Source: Martinezella miluonensis
Lineage (GTDB): Bacteria; Pseudomonadota; Alphaproteobacteria; Rhizobiales; Rhizobiaceae
Direction of reading: 5' to 3'
Length of the DNA stretch: 64,000 nt
NCBI RefSeq assembly: GCF_900094545.1
Contig: NZ_FMAH01000027.1
Location: forward strand, 31,993 to 95,992
How positions within the stretch are numbered: position 1 is the stretch's first letter; the number at the start of each line of letters is the position of its first letter. The position numbers were made by a program, and so were the translations under genes. Shown piece by piece: positions 34,943-44,318 of the stretch. Under the pieces are notes generated by a model that saw only the letters and a program-made list of their open reading frames with translations, did not search any database and had not been told where the DNA came from.

Positions 34943-35800
34943 ATGGAGGAGCGTGATCAACAGAATGGAAAAGGTGCGAGCATCGGCGCTATTCGCCAAC
35001 AGAGCATCCTTTCGCTGATTGATCAGGGGCACATCGTATCTGTCGGCGACTTCGCCAAGCGATTTTCGGTTGCCAACGAAACCATTCGCCGGGACATTCG
35101 CGCACTTGAGGAAGCGGGCAAACTTCGTCGGGTCCATGGCGGCGCAGTGCCTACGCGAACATTCGACGTCACTGCCCGACGTCCGCTCACCGAGCGCATG
35201 GAGGTTGATCGGGAAGGAAAGATGCTAGCCGCGAAAGCAGCAATGGCACTGCTCGAAGATGACATGCACGTCTTTTTAGGCGTGAGCTCGACGATGCTGC
35301 TGGTCGCGGAGGAAATCGCCCGCAGCGACAAGAAGCTATCTGTCACAACCAACTCTATCGATATCGGCCTCACCGTCGCAGCGTCAACGCGCTGCACAGT
35401 CAACCTTCTTGGTGGAGTGATCCATCATCGATCCAGAGCGCTAGACGGATACGAGGTGCTTAGTAATTTTGAGGGTAGGCTCTTCGATCTATCCTTGCTG
35501 GGAGCCAGTGCCATAAGCCCGGTTTACGGCGCCCTTGCCCCTAGCAAAGAACATCAAGTGATTGGCGCTGCAGCCGCCGACCGGTCACACCAGGTCGCAT
35601 TCGTCGTCGATCATGCCAAGTTCAACCGTCGAGATGCCCAGGTAGTTCGCCGGCTCGAGGAATTCGACTTCCTTGCCACGGACAAGGCTCCGCCAACCGA
35701 ACTGGCCGACGCGCTGGTGAATGCCGGGGTGACCATATTTTTGCCCCCGACAAAGGAAGGCGCGGTCGCGCCTGCGGCATCTGACGAAGGAAATAATTAA
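34943..35800 (+). CDS. DeoR-family transcriptional regulator
   Basis: Regulator of 285 residues. The N-terminal helix-turn-helix (about residues 20-70) has the DeoR pattern VSVGDFAKRFSVANETIRRD followed by LRRVHGGAV. The C-terminal DeoRC domain binds sugar phosphates in this family and shows TTNSIDIG and LLGG. AAGGAG lies six bases upstream. It heads cluster 2, two bases before phnM, where a GntR/PhnF protein would be usual. A ribose phosphate made by the C-P lyase pathway is an attractive inducer (inference). Confidence 0.9.
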   Translation: MEERDQQNGKGASIGAIRQQSILSLIDQGHIVSVGDFAKRFSVANETIRRDIRALEEAGKLRRVHGGAVPTRTFDVTARRPLTERMEVDREGKMLAAKAAMALLEDDMHVFLGVSSTMLLVAEEIARSDKKLSVTTNSIDIGLTVAASTRCTVNLLGGVIHHRSRALDGYEVLSNFEGRLFDLSLLGASAISPVYGALAPSKEHQVIGAAAADRSHQVAFVVDHAKFNRRDAQVVRRLEEFDFLATDKAPPTELADALVNAGVTIFLPPTKEGAVAPAASDEGNN

Positions 35801-35802
35801 TA

Positions 35803-36942
35803 ATGAATAGGCTTCTAACGAACGCGCAGATTGTGCTCGACGACCGGGTAATTGCGGGTTCGGTCTCGATAGACGGGAATGCGATCTCAACAGTGTTGGA
35901 CGCAAAGGCGGATCAAAGCGGTTTCGATTGTGAAGGAGATTTCCTTCTGCCGGGCCTCATCGATATCCATACCGACAATCTCGAAGTGCACGTGCATCCC
36001 CGACCGACCGTTCAGTGGCCGGAAATGCTCGCTGCGGTGATTGGACATGACTGGCAGGTTCTCGGAAGCGGCATCACGACGGTCTTTGATTCTGTCTCGA
36101 TCGGCGACTTTCACAGTGGCGGAAAGCGTAGCGCGATGCTCGATAAGGCAATCGGGGCAATCGAGCAGGCGCGTTCCGCCGGTGTGCTCAAGGTCGATCA
36201 CTTCCTTCATCTTCGATGCGAACTGTGCGACCCAAACGTCATGTCCGTGGTCGAGCGGCACATTGATAACCCTGCAGTGAGGCTCGTCAGCATGATGGAT
36301 CACACGCCGGGCCAGCGACAGTGGCATGACACCGTTCGCTTCCGCGAAATGTACAAGAAGAAGGGCGTGCGGATCTGGACTGATGAAGAGTTCGAATCCG
36401 ACATGACGATCTGGCGCAAGCAGCAGGCCAAAATCGTGCCGGGGCACCGGGCCACCCTTCGCAAGCTTTGCGAAGCACGCGGTATTCCGATGGCCAGCCA
36501 TGACGACACCACTGTCGCAGACGTGGACGAGGCGCGAGACGACGGGATTCTCATCAGCGAATTCCCGACGACTGTCGCCGCCGCCGAGCGCGCTAGGGCG
36601 GTCGGAATGAAGAACGTCATGGGATCGCCGAACATCATTCTCGGTGGCTCCCATTCGGGCAATGTCAGCGCCGCCCATCTATCGGACCTTGGACTGCTCG
36701 ACATGCTGACCTCGGACTATGTGCCGGGGAGCTTGCTGCATGCGGCCTTCAAGATCGCGAATGGAGGTGTCGAATTGGCAAAAGCCATCGCAATGGTGAC
36801 CAGCACGCCGGCAGAACTTCTCCATCTCACCGATCGTGGGCGCATTGCCGAAGGGCTGCGGGCTGATCTCCTGCGTGTCCGTCTCGTCGACGGCGTCCCC
36901 GTTATCAAGAACGTCTGGGTGGCGGGCCGCCAATACATGTAG
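35803..36942 (+). CDS. phnM: PhnM, ribose 1-phosphonate 5-triphosphate diphosphatase
   Basis: Amidohydrolase-type enzyme of 379 residues releasing pyrophosphate from the ribose triphosphate phosphonate intermediate. Landmarks are LLPGLIDIHTDNLEVHVHP (here HTDN instead of HTDH as in the other two copies), HFLHLRCELCD, MASHDDTTVADV, SEFPTTVAAAERA and LTSDYVPGSLLHA. In this cluster phnM is the second gene, directly behind the DeoR regulator. The H-to-N change at the metal motif is also common in PhnM proteins, so activity is expected. Confidence 0.93.
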   Translation: MNRLLTNAQIVLDDRVIAGSVSIDGNAISTVLDAKADQSGFDCEGDFLLPGLIDIHTDNLEVHVHPRPTVQWPEMLAAVIGHDWQVLGSGITTVFDSVSIGDFHSGGKRSAMLDKAIGAIEQARSAGVLKVDHFLHLRCELCDPNVMSVVERHIDNPAVRLVSMMDHTPGQRQWHDTVRFREMYKKKGVRIWTDEEFESDMTIWRKQQAKIVPGHRATLRKLCEARGIPMASHDDTTVADVDEARDDGILISEFPTTVAAAERARAVGMKNVMGSPNIILGGSHSGNVSAAHLSDLGLLDMLTSDYVPGSLLHAAFKIANGGVELAKAIAMVTSTPAELLHLTDRGRIAEGLRADLLRVRLVDGVPVIKNVWVAGRQYM

Positions 36943-36987
36943 GGAACCGTTGAGGCCCCCGGAAACTAAACGAAGGCAAGATCTCAT

Positions 36988-37452
36988 ATGGAAAACGAAC
37001 AGGCTGCCACCGCGGAGCGATCCGCGTGGCTGGGCGTGATGTCACGCGCCCATAAGGGAGAACTGGAGGCGCTGGCCAACGGCATCGTCTCCGACGTGAA
37101 ATTCGAACGCCTCCGCGCGCCGCATGTCGGCCTCGTCATGGTGCGTGGTCGTGCCGGCGGAACGGGGACCGTATTCAATCTGGGCGAGATGACGATAGCC
37201 CGTGCATCGATCCGCCTTTCCGACGGTACGGTCGGCCATGGTTATGTCCAGGGCCGCGACAAGCGAAAGGCCGAGATGGTTGCGATCGTTGACGCCCTTC
37301 TTCAGCAGCCTGACCGCCGCGAAGGAATATTGTCGATGGTCATTGAGCCACTTCGCCTCAAGGCCGAGATGCGGCGTCTCGCCGTCCGTCAGAAAGCAGC
37401 AGCCACGAAGGTCGAGTTCTTTACGGTCGCTCGGGGAGAAGAATTCGCATGA
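36988..37452 (+). CDS. phnG: C-P lyase core subunit PhnG
   Basis: Small core subunit, 154 residues. The PhnG signature RGRAGGTGTVFNLGEMTI is intact and is followed by GYVQGRDKRKAEMVAIVDAL, the usual conserved patch. The C-terminal KVEFFTVARG end is typical. It overlaps phnH by four bases and lies 45 bases behind phnM. Confidence 0.93.
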   Translation: MENEQAATAERSAWLGVMSRAHKGELEALANGIVSDVKFERLRAPHVGLVMVRGRAGGTGTVFNLGEMTIARASIRLSDGTVGHGYVQGRDKRKAEMVAIVDALLQQPDRREGILSMVIEPLRLKAEMRRLAVRQKAAATKVEFFTVARGEEFA

Positions 37453-38084
37453 CCACCGCTGCGCACGCTCTTTCCAAGAACGCCACAGGCGGCCTCAAGG
37501 CAGGGTTTGCCGAACCCGTTGCAGACTCTCAGGAAGTGTTTCGGTCGGCGATGAACGCCTTCGGTTACGCTGGCCGCCCGTTTGAGATCGGTCAGCAGCT
37601 GGACGGGCCTACACCGTTCAATACGGCGACCTCGGCATTCAGCCTGGCATTGATGGACTTCGAAACCTCGGTCTGGCTTCAGACGCAATCGGATGAGGCC
37701 GCGAGCTGGCTGCGCTTCCATTGCGGCCTTCCAACTGTGGAAGACAAAACCGCTGCAACCTTCGCAATCATCACTGATCCCCAGAGCATGCCTTCATTGA
37801 CGGCATTTCATGCTGGCGAGATTGAATACCCGGAGTGCTCGACGACCCTCGTCATCCAGGTTCCATCGCTCGTTGAAGGTCCCAAAACAACCTGGGCCGG
37901 ACCCGGTATTAACGGAAGTATCGAGGTGGCCATCGCAGGGCTTCCATCCTGGTTCTGGTCGCTCTGGGATCTCAATCGAGAGCTCTATCCGCGCGGCATC
38001 GATGCCGTGTTCACCTGTGGGAATGCCATGATCGCCCTCCCGCGGACAGTCCATGTCGAATTCGAAGACGGGAGCGTCGCATGA
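37449..38084 (+). CDS. phnH: C-P lyase core subunit PhnH
   Basis: Core subunit of 211 residues. It has the family N terminus FAEPVADSQEVFRSAMNAFG, then ALMDFETSVWLQ near residue 75 and the end YPRGIDAVFTCGNAMIALPRT. It overlaps both phnG and phnI by four bases (ATGA). Confidence 0.93.
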   Translation: MTTAAHALSKNATGGLKAGFAEPVADSQEVFRSAMNAFGYAGRPFEIGQQLDGPTPFNTATSAFSLALMDFETSVWLQTQSDEAASWLRFHCGLPTVEDKTAATFAIITDPQSMPSLTAFHAGEIEYPECSTTLVIQVPSLVEGPKTTWAGPGINGSIEVAIAGLPSWFWSLWDLNRELYPRGIDAVFTCGNAMIALPRTVHVEFEDGSVA

Positions 38085-39190
38085 GTTACGTCGCAGTAAA
38101 GGGTGGCGAACAGGCCATTCTGAATACCCACAAGCTCCTGTCGGAGACGCGGCGTGGCAGTGCGGAATTTCCGGAATTGACCCTCGACCAGATACGAGAG
38201 CAGTTTTCGCTGGCGGTGGCCCGCGTGATGTCCGAAGGCTCGGTGTTCGATCCCGATCTGGCCGCCCTCGCCTTGAAACAGGCTCAGGGCGACGCGCTGG
38301 AGGCGATCTTCCTGGTTCGTGCCTATCGCACGACCCTTCCGCGCCTGGCAGTGTCGAAGCCGGTTGATACAGCGCGCATGGACGTCCAACGTCGCATTTC
38401 CGCGACATTCAAAGATGTTCCGGGCGGACAGATCCTCGGCCCGACATACGACTACACCCATCGGTTGCTCGACTTCACGCTCGCCGCCGAAGGTGAAACC
38501 CGTGCTGCGGCTCAAACTGCCGAGGAACCAGTTCCCGCCGACATGCCCCGTGTCATCGACTTCCTCGACGGTGAAGGCGTGATCGAGGCCGAGACGGACA
38601 ACGGCCAGACGGAGGTATTCGACCTCACCCGCCAGCCGATGAAATTTCCGGCCGGCCGGGATCAGCGTCTGCAAAATCTGGCACGCGGCGACGAAGGTTT
38701 TCTTCTTGGTCTGGCCTACTCCACGATCCGTGGATACGGCTACAGCCACCCTTACGTCGGTGAGCTCCGGGTCGGAGACATCACCGTCGAGATCGAGCCG
38801 GAAGAACTCGGATTTGCGATCGAGGTTGCCGACATCACGGTTACGGAATGCCAGATGGTCGCGCGCTTCAAGGGAAGCTCCGAGAAGGCCGCTCAATTTA
38901 CGCGCGGCTACGGTCTTTCTTTCGGTCATAACGAACGCAAGGCCATGTCCATGGGTCTCCTCGACCGCGCGCTTCGCGCCCGGGAACTGGGTGAGGACGT
39001 CCAAGGCCCGGCGCAGGACGAAGAGTTCGTCTTGCCACACACAGACAACGTCGATGGCAACGGCATGGTCTCTCACTTCAAGCTTCCACACTACGTGGAT
39101 TTCCAGGCCGATCTCCAGTTCGTTCGTCAGATGAGGACCGAATTCGAGGAACGCCGCTCGGCACAAGGTATCAAGGAGGCTGCGGAATGA
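38081..39190 (+). CDS. phnI: C-P lyase core subunit PhnI
   Basis: Nucleosidase-like core subunit, 369 residues. The N-terminal YVAVKGGEQAILNTHKLL, central NLARGDEGFLLGLAYSTIRG and metal-site HFKLPH (His332, His337) are all present. The start overlaps phnH and the stop overlaps phnJ by four bases. Together with PhnG, H and J of this cluster it should form a complete core complex. Confidence 0.95.
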   Translation: MSYVAVKGGEQAILNTHKLLSETRRGSAEFPELTLDQIREQFSLAVARVMSEGSVFDPDLAALALKQAQGDALEAIFLVRAYRTTLPRLAVSKPVDTARMDVQRRISATFKDVPGGQILGPTYDYTHRLLDFTLAAEGETRAAAQTAEEPVPADMPRVIDFLDGEGVIEAETDNGQTEVFDLTRQPMKFPAGRDQRLQNLARGDEGFLLGLAYSTIRGYGYSHPYVGELRVGDITVEIEPEELGFAIEVADITVTECQMVARFKGSSEKAAQFTRGYGLSFGHNERKAMSMGLLDRALRARELGEDVQGPAQDEEFVLPHTDNVDGNGMVSHFKLPHYVDFQADLQFVRQMRTEFEERRSAQGIKEAAE

Positions 39191-40089
39191 GTGCTCAGGC
39201 AACCAGCCATATCGACGACCGCCACGAGGACGATAGCTACAACTTCGCTTTCCTCGACGAACAGACCAAGAGAATGATCCGACGGTCGTTGCTCAAGGCC
39301 CTGTCCATTCCGGGATATCAGGTTCCGTTCGGTGCAAGAGAAATGCCTCTGGCGCAGGGCTGGGGAACGGGCGGAATTCAGGTTACCGCGAGCGTCATCG
39401 GCAAGTCTGACGTCTTGAAGGTCATCGACCAGGGCGCCGACGACACGACGAACGCGGTTTCCATCCGGCGGTTCTTTCAGACCGTGACCGACGTCGCGGT
39501 AACGGAGAGCACAACGGAGGCGACCGTCATTCAGTCACGCCACCGCGTGCCCGAGGCGCCGTTGCATGAAGGCCAGATTTTTGTCTACCAGGTGCCGCAG
39601 CCGGAACCCTTGCGCATGATCGAGCCCAGGGAGACCGAGACGCGAAAGATGCATGCATATGCCGAGTATGGCGCAATGCAGGTGACGCTTTACGAGGACA
39701 TCGCCCGCTATGGACACATAGCGAGAAACACCGACTATCCGGCGATCATCAACGATCGGTTCCTGATGTCGCCTTCGCCTATCCCGAAATTCGACAACCC
39801 GAAGATGGCCAACAACCCGGCTCTTCAGTTTTTCGGTGCCGGCCGCGAAAAGCGTATCTACGCCATTCCGCCTTACACGTCTGTGCGCAACCTCGACTTC
39901 GACGACCACCCGTTCAAGGTGCAGGCGTGGAGTCAGTGCTGCTCGCTCTGCGGCTCCAAGGACACCTATCTCGACGAGGTCATTCTTGATGACCAGGGCG
40001 GACGTATGTTCGTCTGCTCCGACACCGATTTTTGCAACACCCGGCAGGCGCAAGCGGCTACGAGCGGCGTTGAAGGGGGACAGGAATGA
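39187..40089 (+). CDS. phnJ: C-P lyase catalytic subunit PhnJ (radical SAM)
   Basis: C-P bond-cleaving radical SAM enzyme, 300 residues. The cysteine pattern C-x2-C-x21-C-x5-C is complete (Cys252, 255, 277, 283), and the glycyl radical site is Gly43 in IPGYQVPFGAREM, identical to the E. coli motif up to the variable GRE/ARE position. An N-terminal extension of about 12 residues before the conserved YNFAFLDEQTKRMIRR start is seen. The stop overlaps phnK by four bases. Confidence 0.96.
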   Translation: MSAQATSHIDDRHEDDSYNFAFLDEQTKRMIRRSLLKALSIPGYQVPFGAREMPLAQGWGTGGIQVTASVIGKSDVLKVIDQGADDTTNAVSIRRFFQTVTDVAVTESTTEATVIQSRHRVPEAPLHEGQIFVYQVPQPEPLRMIEPRETETRKMHAYAEYGAMQVTLYEDIARYGHIARNTDYPAIINDRFLMSPSPIPKFDNPKMANNPALQFFGAGREKRIYAIPPYTSVRNLDFDDHPFKVQAWSQCCSLCGSKDTYLDEVILDDQGGRMFVCSDTDFCNTRQAQAATSGVEGGQE

Positions 40090-40892
40090 GCGCGATGAAT
40101 TCAACCCTGCGAAAGACGGTGAGACGCCCCCTCCTGGAGGTTTCCAAGCTTTCGAAATCCTACGGCAGCCAGCCGGGATGCATCGACGTCTCCTTCACGA
40201 TCCGTCCCGGCGAGGTTCTTGGCATCGTCGGCGAAAGCGGCTCCGGCAAGTCGACACTCCTTGCTTCGCTATCGGGTCGTTTGCAGCCCGATAGTGGTAG
40301 CATCATGTACGACATGAAGGACCGCGGCCCAACGGATATCCTCAACATGTCCGAACCCGACCGGCGCCGGCTTGCCCGGACCGACTGGGGCATCGTTCAC
40401 CAGAACCCGCGCGACGGTCTGCGCATGGCAATCTCGGCCGGCGGTAACATCGGCGAGCGTCCAATGGCCGTTGGTGCGCGTCACTACGGAGAGATCCGGG
40501 CCGAAGCCCAGGACTGGTTGAAGAAGGTGGAGATCGATCTCATCCGGACCGATCATCAGCCGAGAACCTTTTCCGGCGGTATGCAGCAACGCCTGCAGAT
40601 CGCGCGAAACCTCGTGACTCGGCCGCGCCTCGTGTTCATGGATGAACCGACCGGCGGCCTTGATGTCTCCGTACAGGCTCGTCTCCTCGATCTACTTCGC
40701 GGACTGGTGCGTGAGCTCGGGATTGCCGTGATTATCGTCACGCACGATCTTGCCGTCGTCCGCCTTCTCGCGGACCGGCTCATGGTCATGCAGCGTGGCC
40801 GCGTAATCGAAGAGGGCCTGACCGACCAGGTGCTCGACGACCCGCATCATCCCTATACCCAATTGCTTGTCTCGTCTGTCCTGCAGGTGTGA
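40086..40892 (+). CDS. phnK: C-P lyase ABC-type ATPase PhnK
   Basis: ATPase of 268 residues that associates with the C-P lyase core. Walker A GESGSGKST, the PhnK-type signature FSGGMQQRLQIAR and Walker B LVFMDEPTGGLDVSVQ are intact, as is the H-loop VTHDLAVVR. Overlaps phnJ by four bases; its stop overlaps a possible GTG start of phnL. Confidence 0.95.
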   Translation: MSAMNSTLRKTVRRPLLEVSKLSKSYGSQPGCIDVSFTIRPGEVLGIVGESGSGKSTLLASLSGRLQPDSGSIMYDMKDRGPTDILNMSEPDRRRLARTDWGIVHQNPRDGLRMAISAGGNIGERPMAVGARHYGEIRAEAQDWLKKVEIDLIRTDHQPRTFSGGMQQRLQIARNLVTRPRLVFMDEPTGGLDVSVQARLLDLLRGLVRELGIAVIIVTHDLAVVRLLADRLMVMQRGRVIEEGLTDQVLDDPHHPYTQLLVSSVLQV

Positions 40893-41611
40893 ACGAGGGG
40901 AATGAAACATTGACAATTCGACTTCATGCCAAAGGTCTCTCAAAGACGTTTACCCTCCACACGCAGGGCGGCGCGGTTCTTCCTGTCTTCGACCGCATCG
41001 AACTGGCGGTCAAGTCTGGGGAATGTGTGTGTCTGCACGGTCCGTCGGGCGCTGGCAAATCGACGTTGCTGCGATCGCTTTATGCAAACTACAAGCCCGA
41101 CGCCGGAGAGATCCTCGTGGATCACGAAGGGCAGATGACAAACCTGCTCGCGGCGGAACCATGGGAGGTCGTCGAGATCAGGCGGCGTACGATCGGTTAC
41201 GTCAGCCAGTTCCTGCGTGTCATTCCTCGGGTGTCGACCATCGACGTCGTGACGGAGCCAGCGATAGCCAATGGTGTTGCAGCCGATGTCGCCGAAGCAG
41301 CAGCGAAAGGTCTTCTGGAGCGGCTGAGGATCCCGGAGCGTCTGTGGTCACTCGCGCCCGCCACCTTTTCCGGTGGCGAGCAGCAGCGCGTGAACATCGC
41401 TCGAGGATTCATCATCGACTATCCGATCATGCTTCTCGACGAGCCGACGGCATCGCTCGACGCCACCAACCGCGCAACGGTCATCGCCCTTATCAATGAG
41501 GCAAAATCCCGCGGCTCAGCCATTGCCGGGATCTTCCACGACGCCGAAGTCCGCGATGCCGTGGCCGATAGGCTGTTCGAGGTCGCTCCGGTCGCCGCGA
41601 AGGCGGCCTGA
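40889..41611 (+). CDS. phnL: C-P lyase ABC-type ATPase PhnL
   Basis: ATPase of about 240 residues. Walker A GPSGAGKST, signature FSGGEQQRVNIAR and Walker B LLDEPTASLDATN are present. Two starts are possible: GTG 40889 overlapping the phnK stop, or TTG 40910 with AGGGG nine bases upstream. The second gives an N terminus (LTIRLHAKGLSKTFTLH) closer to the paralogues. A stem-loop follows the stop before the binding-protein gene. Confidence 0.93.
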   Translation: MNEGNETLTIRLHAKGLSKTFTLHTQGGAVLPVFDRIELAVKSGECVCLHGPSGAGKSTLLRSLYANYKPDAGEILVDHEGQMTNLLAAEPWEVVEIRRRTIGYVSQFLRVIPRVSTIDVVTEPAIANGVAADVAEAAAKGLLERLRIPERLWSLAPATFSGGEQQRVNIARGFIIDYPIMLLDEPTASLDATNRATVIALINEAKSRGSAIAGIFHDAEVRDAVADRLFEVAPVAAKAA

Positions 41612-41613
41612 TC

Positions 41614-41651
41614 CAGGTGTGGTCGGCGGGTTTCTCCGCCGATCAGACCTG
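41614..41651 (+). other. Stem-loop between phnL and the family 5 binding-protein gene
   Basis: CAGGT and TCGGCGG (41614-41629) pair with CCGCCGA and ACCTG (41636-41651) with two mismatches around a six-base loop. No T run follows. It may separate phn and transporter expression within one long transcript. The 41612-41782 gap holds nothing else clear. Confidence 0.45.
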
Positions 41652-41782
41652 CCTAAGCATATTTGGGCCATTCAAGCCCTCTCGCATCCACCCCTTGCGT
41701 GCCATCCAGTGAAGGACGGCGCAGCGAGACTACGCATGCCAACTCTCATCAACTTGTGCTCTCTTCTACAGGACCTGACGTC

Positions 41783-43333
41783 ATGAGAATCTCACGCCGA
41801 AATTATCTGAAGGCAACGGCAGCGTTGTCACTCCTGTCACTCGCTTCACCACGCGCCGTTTTCGCGGCCGCCCCGAAAGACCTCGTCATCGGTGTGCAGG
41901 TAAATCCGGCACTGCTCGATCCGTTGCGTCTTGGCACGAACCCGACCTATCGCGTTACGGCGAACATCTACGATATGCTCATCCGGATCGACCGAAAGAA
42001 CGGTGATCGCCTCGTGCCGGGTCTTGCCGATTCCTGGAAGCAGATCGACGCCAAAACCTGGGATTTCGTAATCCGCCAGGGTGTACTGTTCCATGACGGA
42101 TCCACTCTGACGACAGAGGACGTCGCCTTCACGTTCGGACCGGAGCGGATGCTGACGGACGGTCTGCCAAGCGTCAGCTTCTCGCGCCAGTTCTTCAGCG
42201 GTCTGCAGAGTGTCACTGCCGTCGACGAGCGCACAGTCCGCTTCGTGACGAAGCAGCCGGATCCGTTGTTCGAATCCAGAATGGCGAACTGGGCGAGCCA
42301 GATCATTTCGAAAAGTGCGTTCAAGAAGACCAACGACTGGGACAAGTGGGCTCTCGCTCCCGTTGGGACGGGCCCTTACAAGGTCGCTGAGGTCGTTGCC
42401 GGCGACCGGATCCGCCTGGTGGCGCATGAAGGTTACTGGGGTGGCAAGCCGCCTTTCGCCTCGCTGACCTTCAAGGTCATTCCGGAAGCGGCAGGGCGCG
42501 TCAACGCGCTGGCCGCCGGCGACGTCCAGATCATCACCGAGGTGACCACCGACCAGATGCCGTCGATCAAGGCGCGTGATGGCCTCACCGTTGTGGGCGG
42601 TGCGATCAACAACATCCGCACGCTGAACTACGGAACGTTTGGCGGACCGCTGAAGGATGCCAAAATCCGGCGTGCGCTGGATCTCTCGATCGACCGACAG
42701 GCAATCACCGAGCAGCTGTTCGGCGGACTGGTCGGCGTTCCGCGCGGTTTCCAGTGGGACAACTACGGTGATATGTATATCGAGGACTTCCCGAAGCCCG
42801 CTTATGATCCGGAAGCAGCCAAGAAGCTTCTGGCAGAAGCTGGCTATAAGGGTGAGCCGATCGAGTACCGGACGAAGGAAAGCTACTACACGGCCGAGAT
42901 CGACACTGCACAGGCGCTCCAGCAGATGTGGCAGGCCGTCGGCCTCAACGTGCAGCTCAAGGTCGTCGAGAATGACGCACAGCTTTATGCGCAGCCCAAC
43001 TTTGCGATCTTCAACGGTTCCGTGACCTCGCTTTACCCCGACCTGATGGGCTCGCTTTGGACGACCTACGGTCCGAACGGCTTTATCCGTTTCCTGGCGA
43101 AAAGCTGGTCCAACGCCGAATTCGACGAGATCGGCCAGAAGCTTTTGACGATGACCGATCGCGCAGAGCGCCGGAAATTGCACCGCAGGGTCTTGGAGAT
43201 CTTCGCCGAAATCGATCCGCCAAGCTCCATCCTGCACGAAACCCCGATGTTCTACGGCATGCGAAGCGACGTCGGCTTCGTGCCGCACAAGACGCCTATG
43301 ATGGATTTCGGTCCGCTCAACATCGGAACGTAA
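41783..43333 (+). CDS. ABC importer substrate-binding protein, family 5, Tat-exported
   Basis: Periplasmic binding protein of 516 residues, peptide/opine/nickel class. ATG 41783 starts a twin-arginine signal, ISRRNYLKATAALSLLSL, with a cut near VFA/A; the longer frame from 41663 lacks it. Landmarks are FHDGSTLTTEDVAFTF, GTGPYKVAEVV and SIDRQAITEQLFG. It is a paralogue of the protein at 32641, with the same C-terminal plan (FYG ... DFGPLN). Its position in a C-P lyase operon argues that its ligand contains phosphonate; a phosphonopeptide would suit the transporter class. Confidence 0.93.
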   Translation: MRISRRNYLKATAALSLLSLASPRAVFAAAPKDLVIGVQVNPALLDPLRLGTNPTYRVTANIYDMLIRIDRKNGDRLVPGLADSWKQIDAKTWDFVIRQGVLFHDGSTLTTEDVAFTFGPERMLTDGLPSVSFSRQFFSGLQSVTAVDERTVRFVTKQPDPLFESRMANWASQIISKSAFKKTNDWDKWALAPVGTGPYKVAEVVAGDRIRLVAHEGYWGGKPPFASLTFKVIPEAAGRVNALAAGDVQIITEVTTDQMPSIKARDGLTVVGGAINNIRTLNYGTFGGPLKDAKIRRALDLSIDRQAITEQLFGGLVGVPRGFQWDNYGDMYIEDFPKPAYDPEAAKKLLAEAGYKGEPIEYRTKESYYTAEIDTAQALQQMWQAVGLNVQLKVVENDAQLYAQPNFAIFNGSVTSLYPDLMGSLWTTYGPNGFIRFLAKSWSNAEFDEIGQKLLTMTDRAERRKLHRRVLEIFAEIDPPSSILHETPMFYGMRSDVGFVPHKTPMMDFGPLNIGT

Positions 43334-43352
43334 GGCATCAAACAAACCTGTT

Positions 43353-43382
43353 CCGTCGAGAGCCTAGCGGGCTTCTCGACGG
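43353..43382 (+). other. Stem-loop behind the family 5 binding-protein gene
   Basis: CCGTCGAGA (43353-43361) pairs perfectly with TCTCGACGG (43374-43382), with GCC/GGC inside. No T run. It lies 20 bases after the stop and may protect the upstream message or weaken downstream expression. Confidence 0.5.
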
Positions 43383-43453
43383 AGCATAAGACCAATGTGA
43401 TCGCCCCTCGACACATCGATCGGGCTAGACCCCAGTAATATCAAGGTAGAGCA

Positions 43454-44314
43454 ATGATTATCGCCCATCTCAGCGACATCCATATCCGTGAAGAAGGTGC
43501 GCCTCTTGCTGTCGGCAACATGGACTATTCCGCCATGGCCCAGCAGGCCTTCGACCGCGTTACAAGAATGACGCCGCGTCCCGACATGATGATCATCACG
43601 GGCGATCTCGCTGACAGCGGACAGGTCGGGGAATACCGACGGCTGAAAACCATGATCGAGGCCCTACCGTTTCCGGTTCACATGGTGCTCGGCAACCACG
43701 ACATTCGCGCCAACTTCCTTGAGGTTTTCCCGGAGCGGAAAGCCGAGGGCATCGACTTCGTCCAGTTCTGCGTTGAGCACGACGATCTTCGGATCATTGG
43801 CCTCGATACCCTGATCGAAGGCGAAGGCAAGGGTGGCCTCTGCCACGAGCGCCTGTCCTATCTGCGCGACCGTCTGGCGGAACGTCCCGATGTTGCGACG
43901 ATCATCATGTTCCATCACCAGCCATTCCTCTTCAATGCAGGCGTCTACGATGCCGTCGGCCTGAAGGAAGGCGTCGAGGAATTCGGCGAGATCGTCGCGG
44001 CCAACAAACAGATCGTCCGTGTGTTCTGCGGTCATCTGCACCGTTCGCTCGACTGCCTCTGGAAAGGAACGCTGGTTTCCGTCACGCCGTCCGTCGTCTG
44101 TTCCGCGAACCTTCCGGTCGGCGACGTGCGGATCTTCAAGAACATCAACGAGCCGCCGGCATTCAAGCTGCACGTCCTCGTGCCGAACGAAGGACTGGTC
44201 TCGCATCTCGTCTATGTCGAGGATTTCGGCCCGGCCTATGAAAACCTGCCCGACCCGAACTACCAGGGCATCGTATCGATGACCAAAGAGACCGGTCAGG
44301 GCGCGGTCCGTTAA
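43454..44314 (+). CDS. Calcineurin-like metallophosphoesterase (class III cyclic nucleotide PDE/GpdQ type)
   Basis: Binuclear metallophosphodiesterase of 286 residues. Metal ligands are visible: Asp8 and His10 in HLSDIH, Asp51 in ITGDLADSG, Asn81 in LGNHD, then FHHQP and GHLH. This is the fold of GpdQ and CpdA, enzymes able to cleave phosphodiesters and, for GpdQ, phosphonate monoesters. Sitting between the binding protein and the ATPases of a C-P lyase operon, it could de-esterify the imported compound. It could also open the ribose cyclic phosphate made by PhnJ, since PhnP is missing. Confidence 0.92.
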   Translation: MIIAHLSDIHIREEGAPLAVGNMDYSAMAQQAFDRVTRMTPRPDMMIITGDLADSGQVGEYRRLKTMIEALPFPVHMVLGNHDIRANFLEVFPERKAEGIDFVQFCVEHDDLRIIGLDTLIEGEGKGGLCHERLSYLRDRLAERPDVATIIMFHHQPFLFNAGVYDAVGLKEGVEEFGEIVAANKQIVRVFCGHLHRSLDCLWKGTLVSVTPSVVCSANLPVGDVRIFKNINEPPAFKLHVLVPNEGLVSHLVYVEDFGPAYENLPDPNYQGIVSMTKETGQGAVR

Positions 44315-44318
44315 GGCC

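Noticed and set aside
37985..39202. 405-codon open frame on the - strand
   Set aside because: Antisense to phnI and phnJ of cluster 2; no family features, a by-product of GC-rich codon use.
41846..43345. 499-codon open frame on the - strand
   Set aside because: It is the antisense shadow of the family 5 binding-protein gene 41783-43333, which has a Tat signal and family motifs; the shadow has no recognisable domain.
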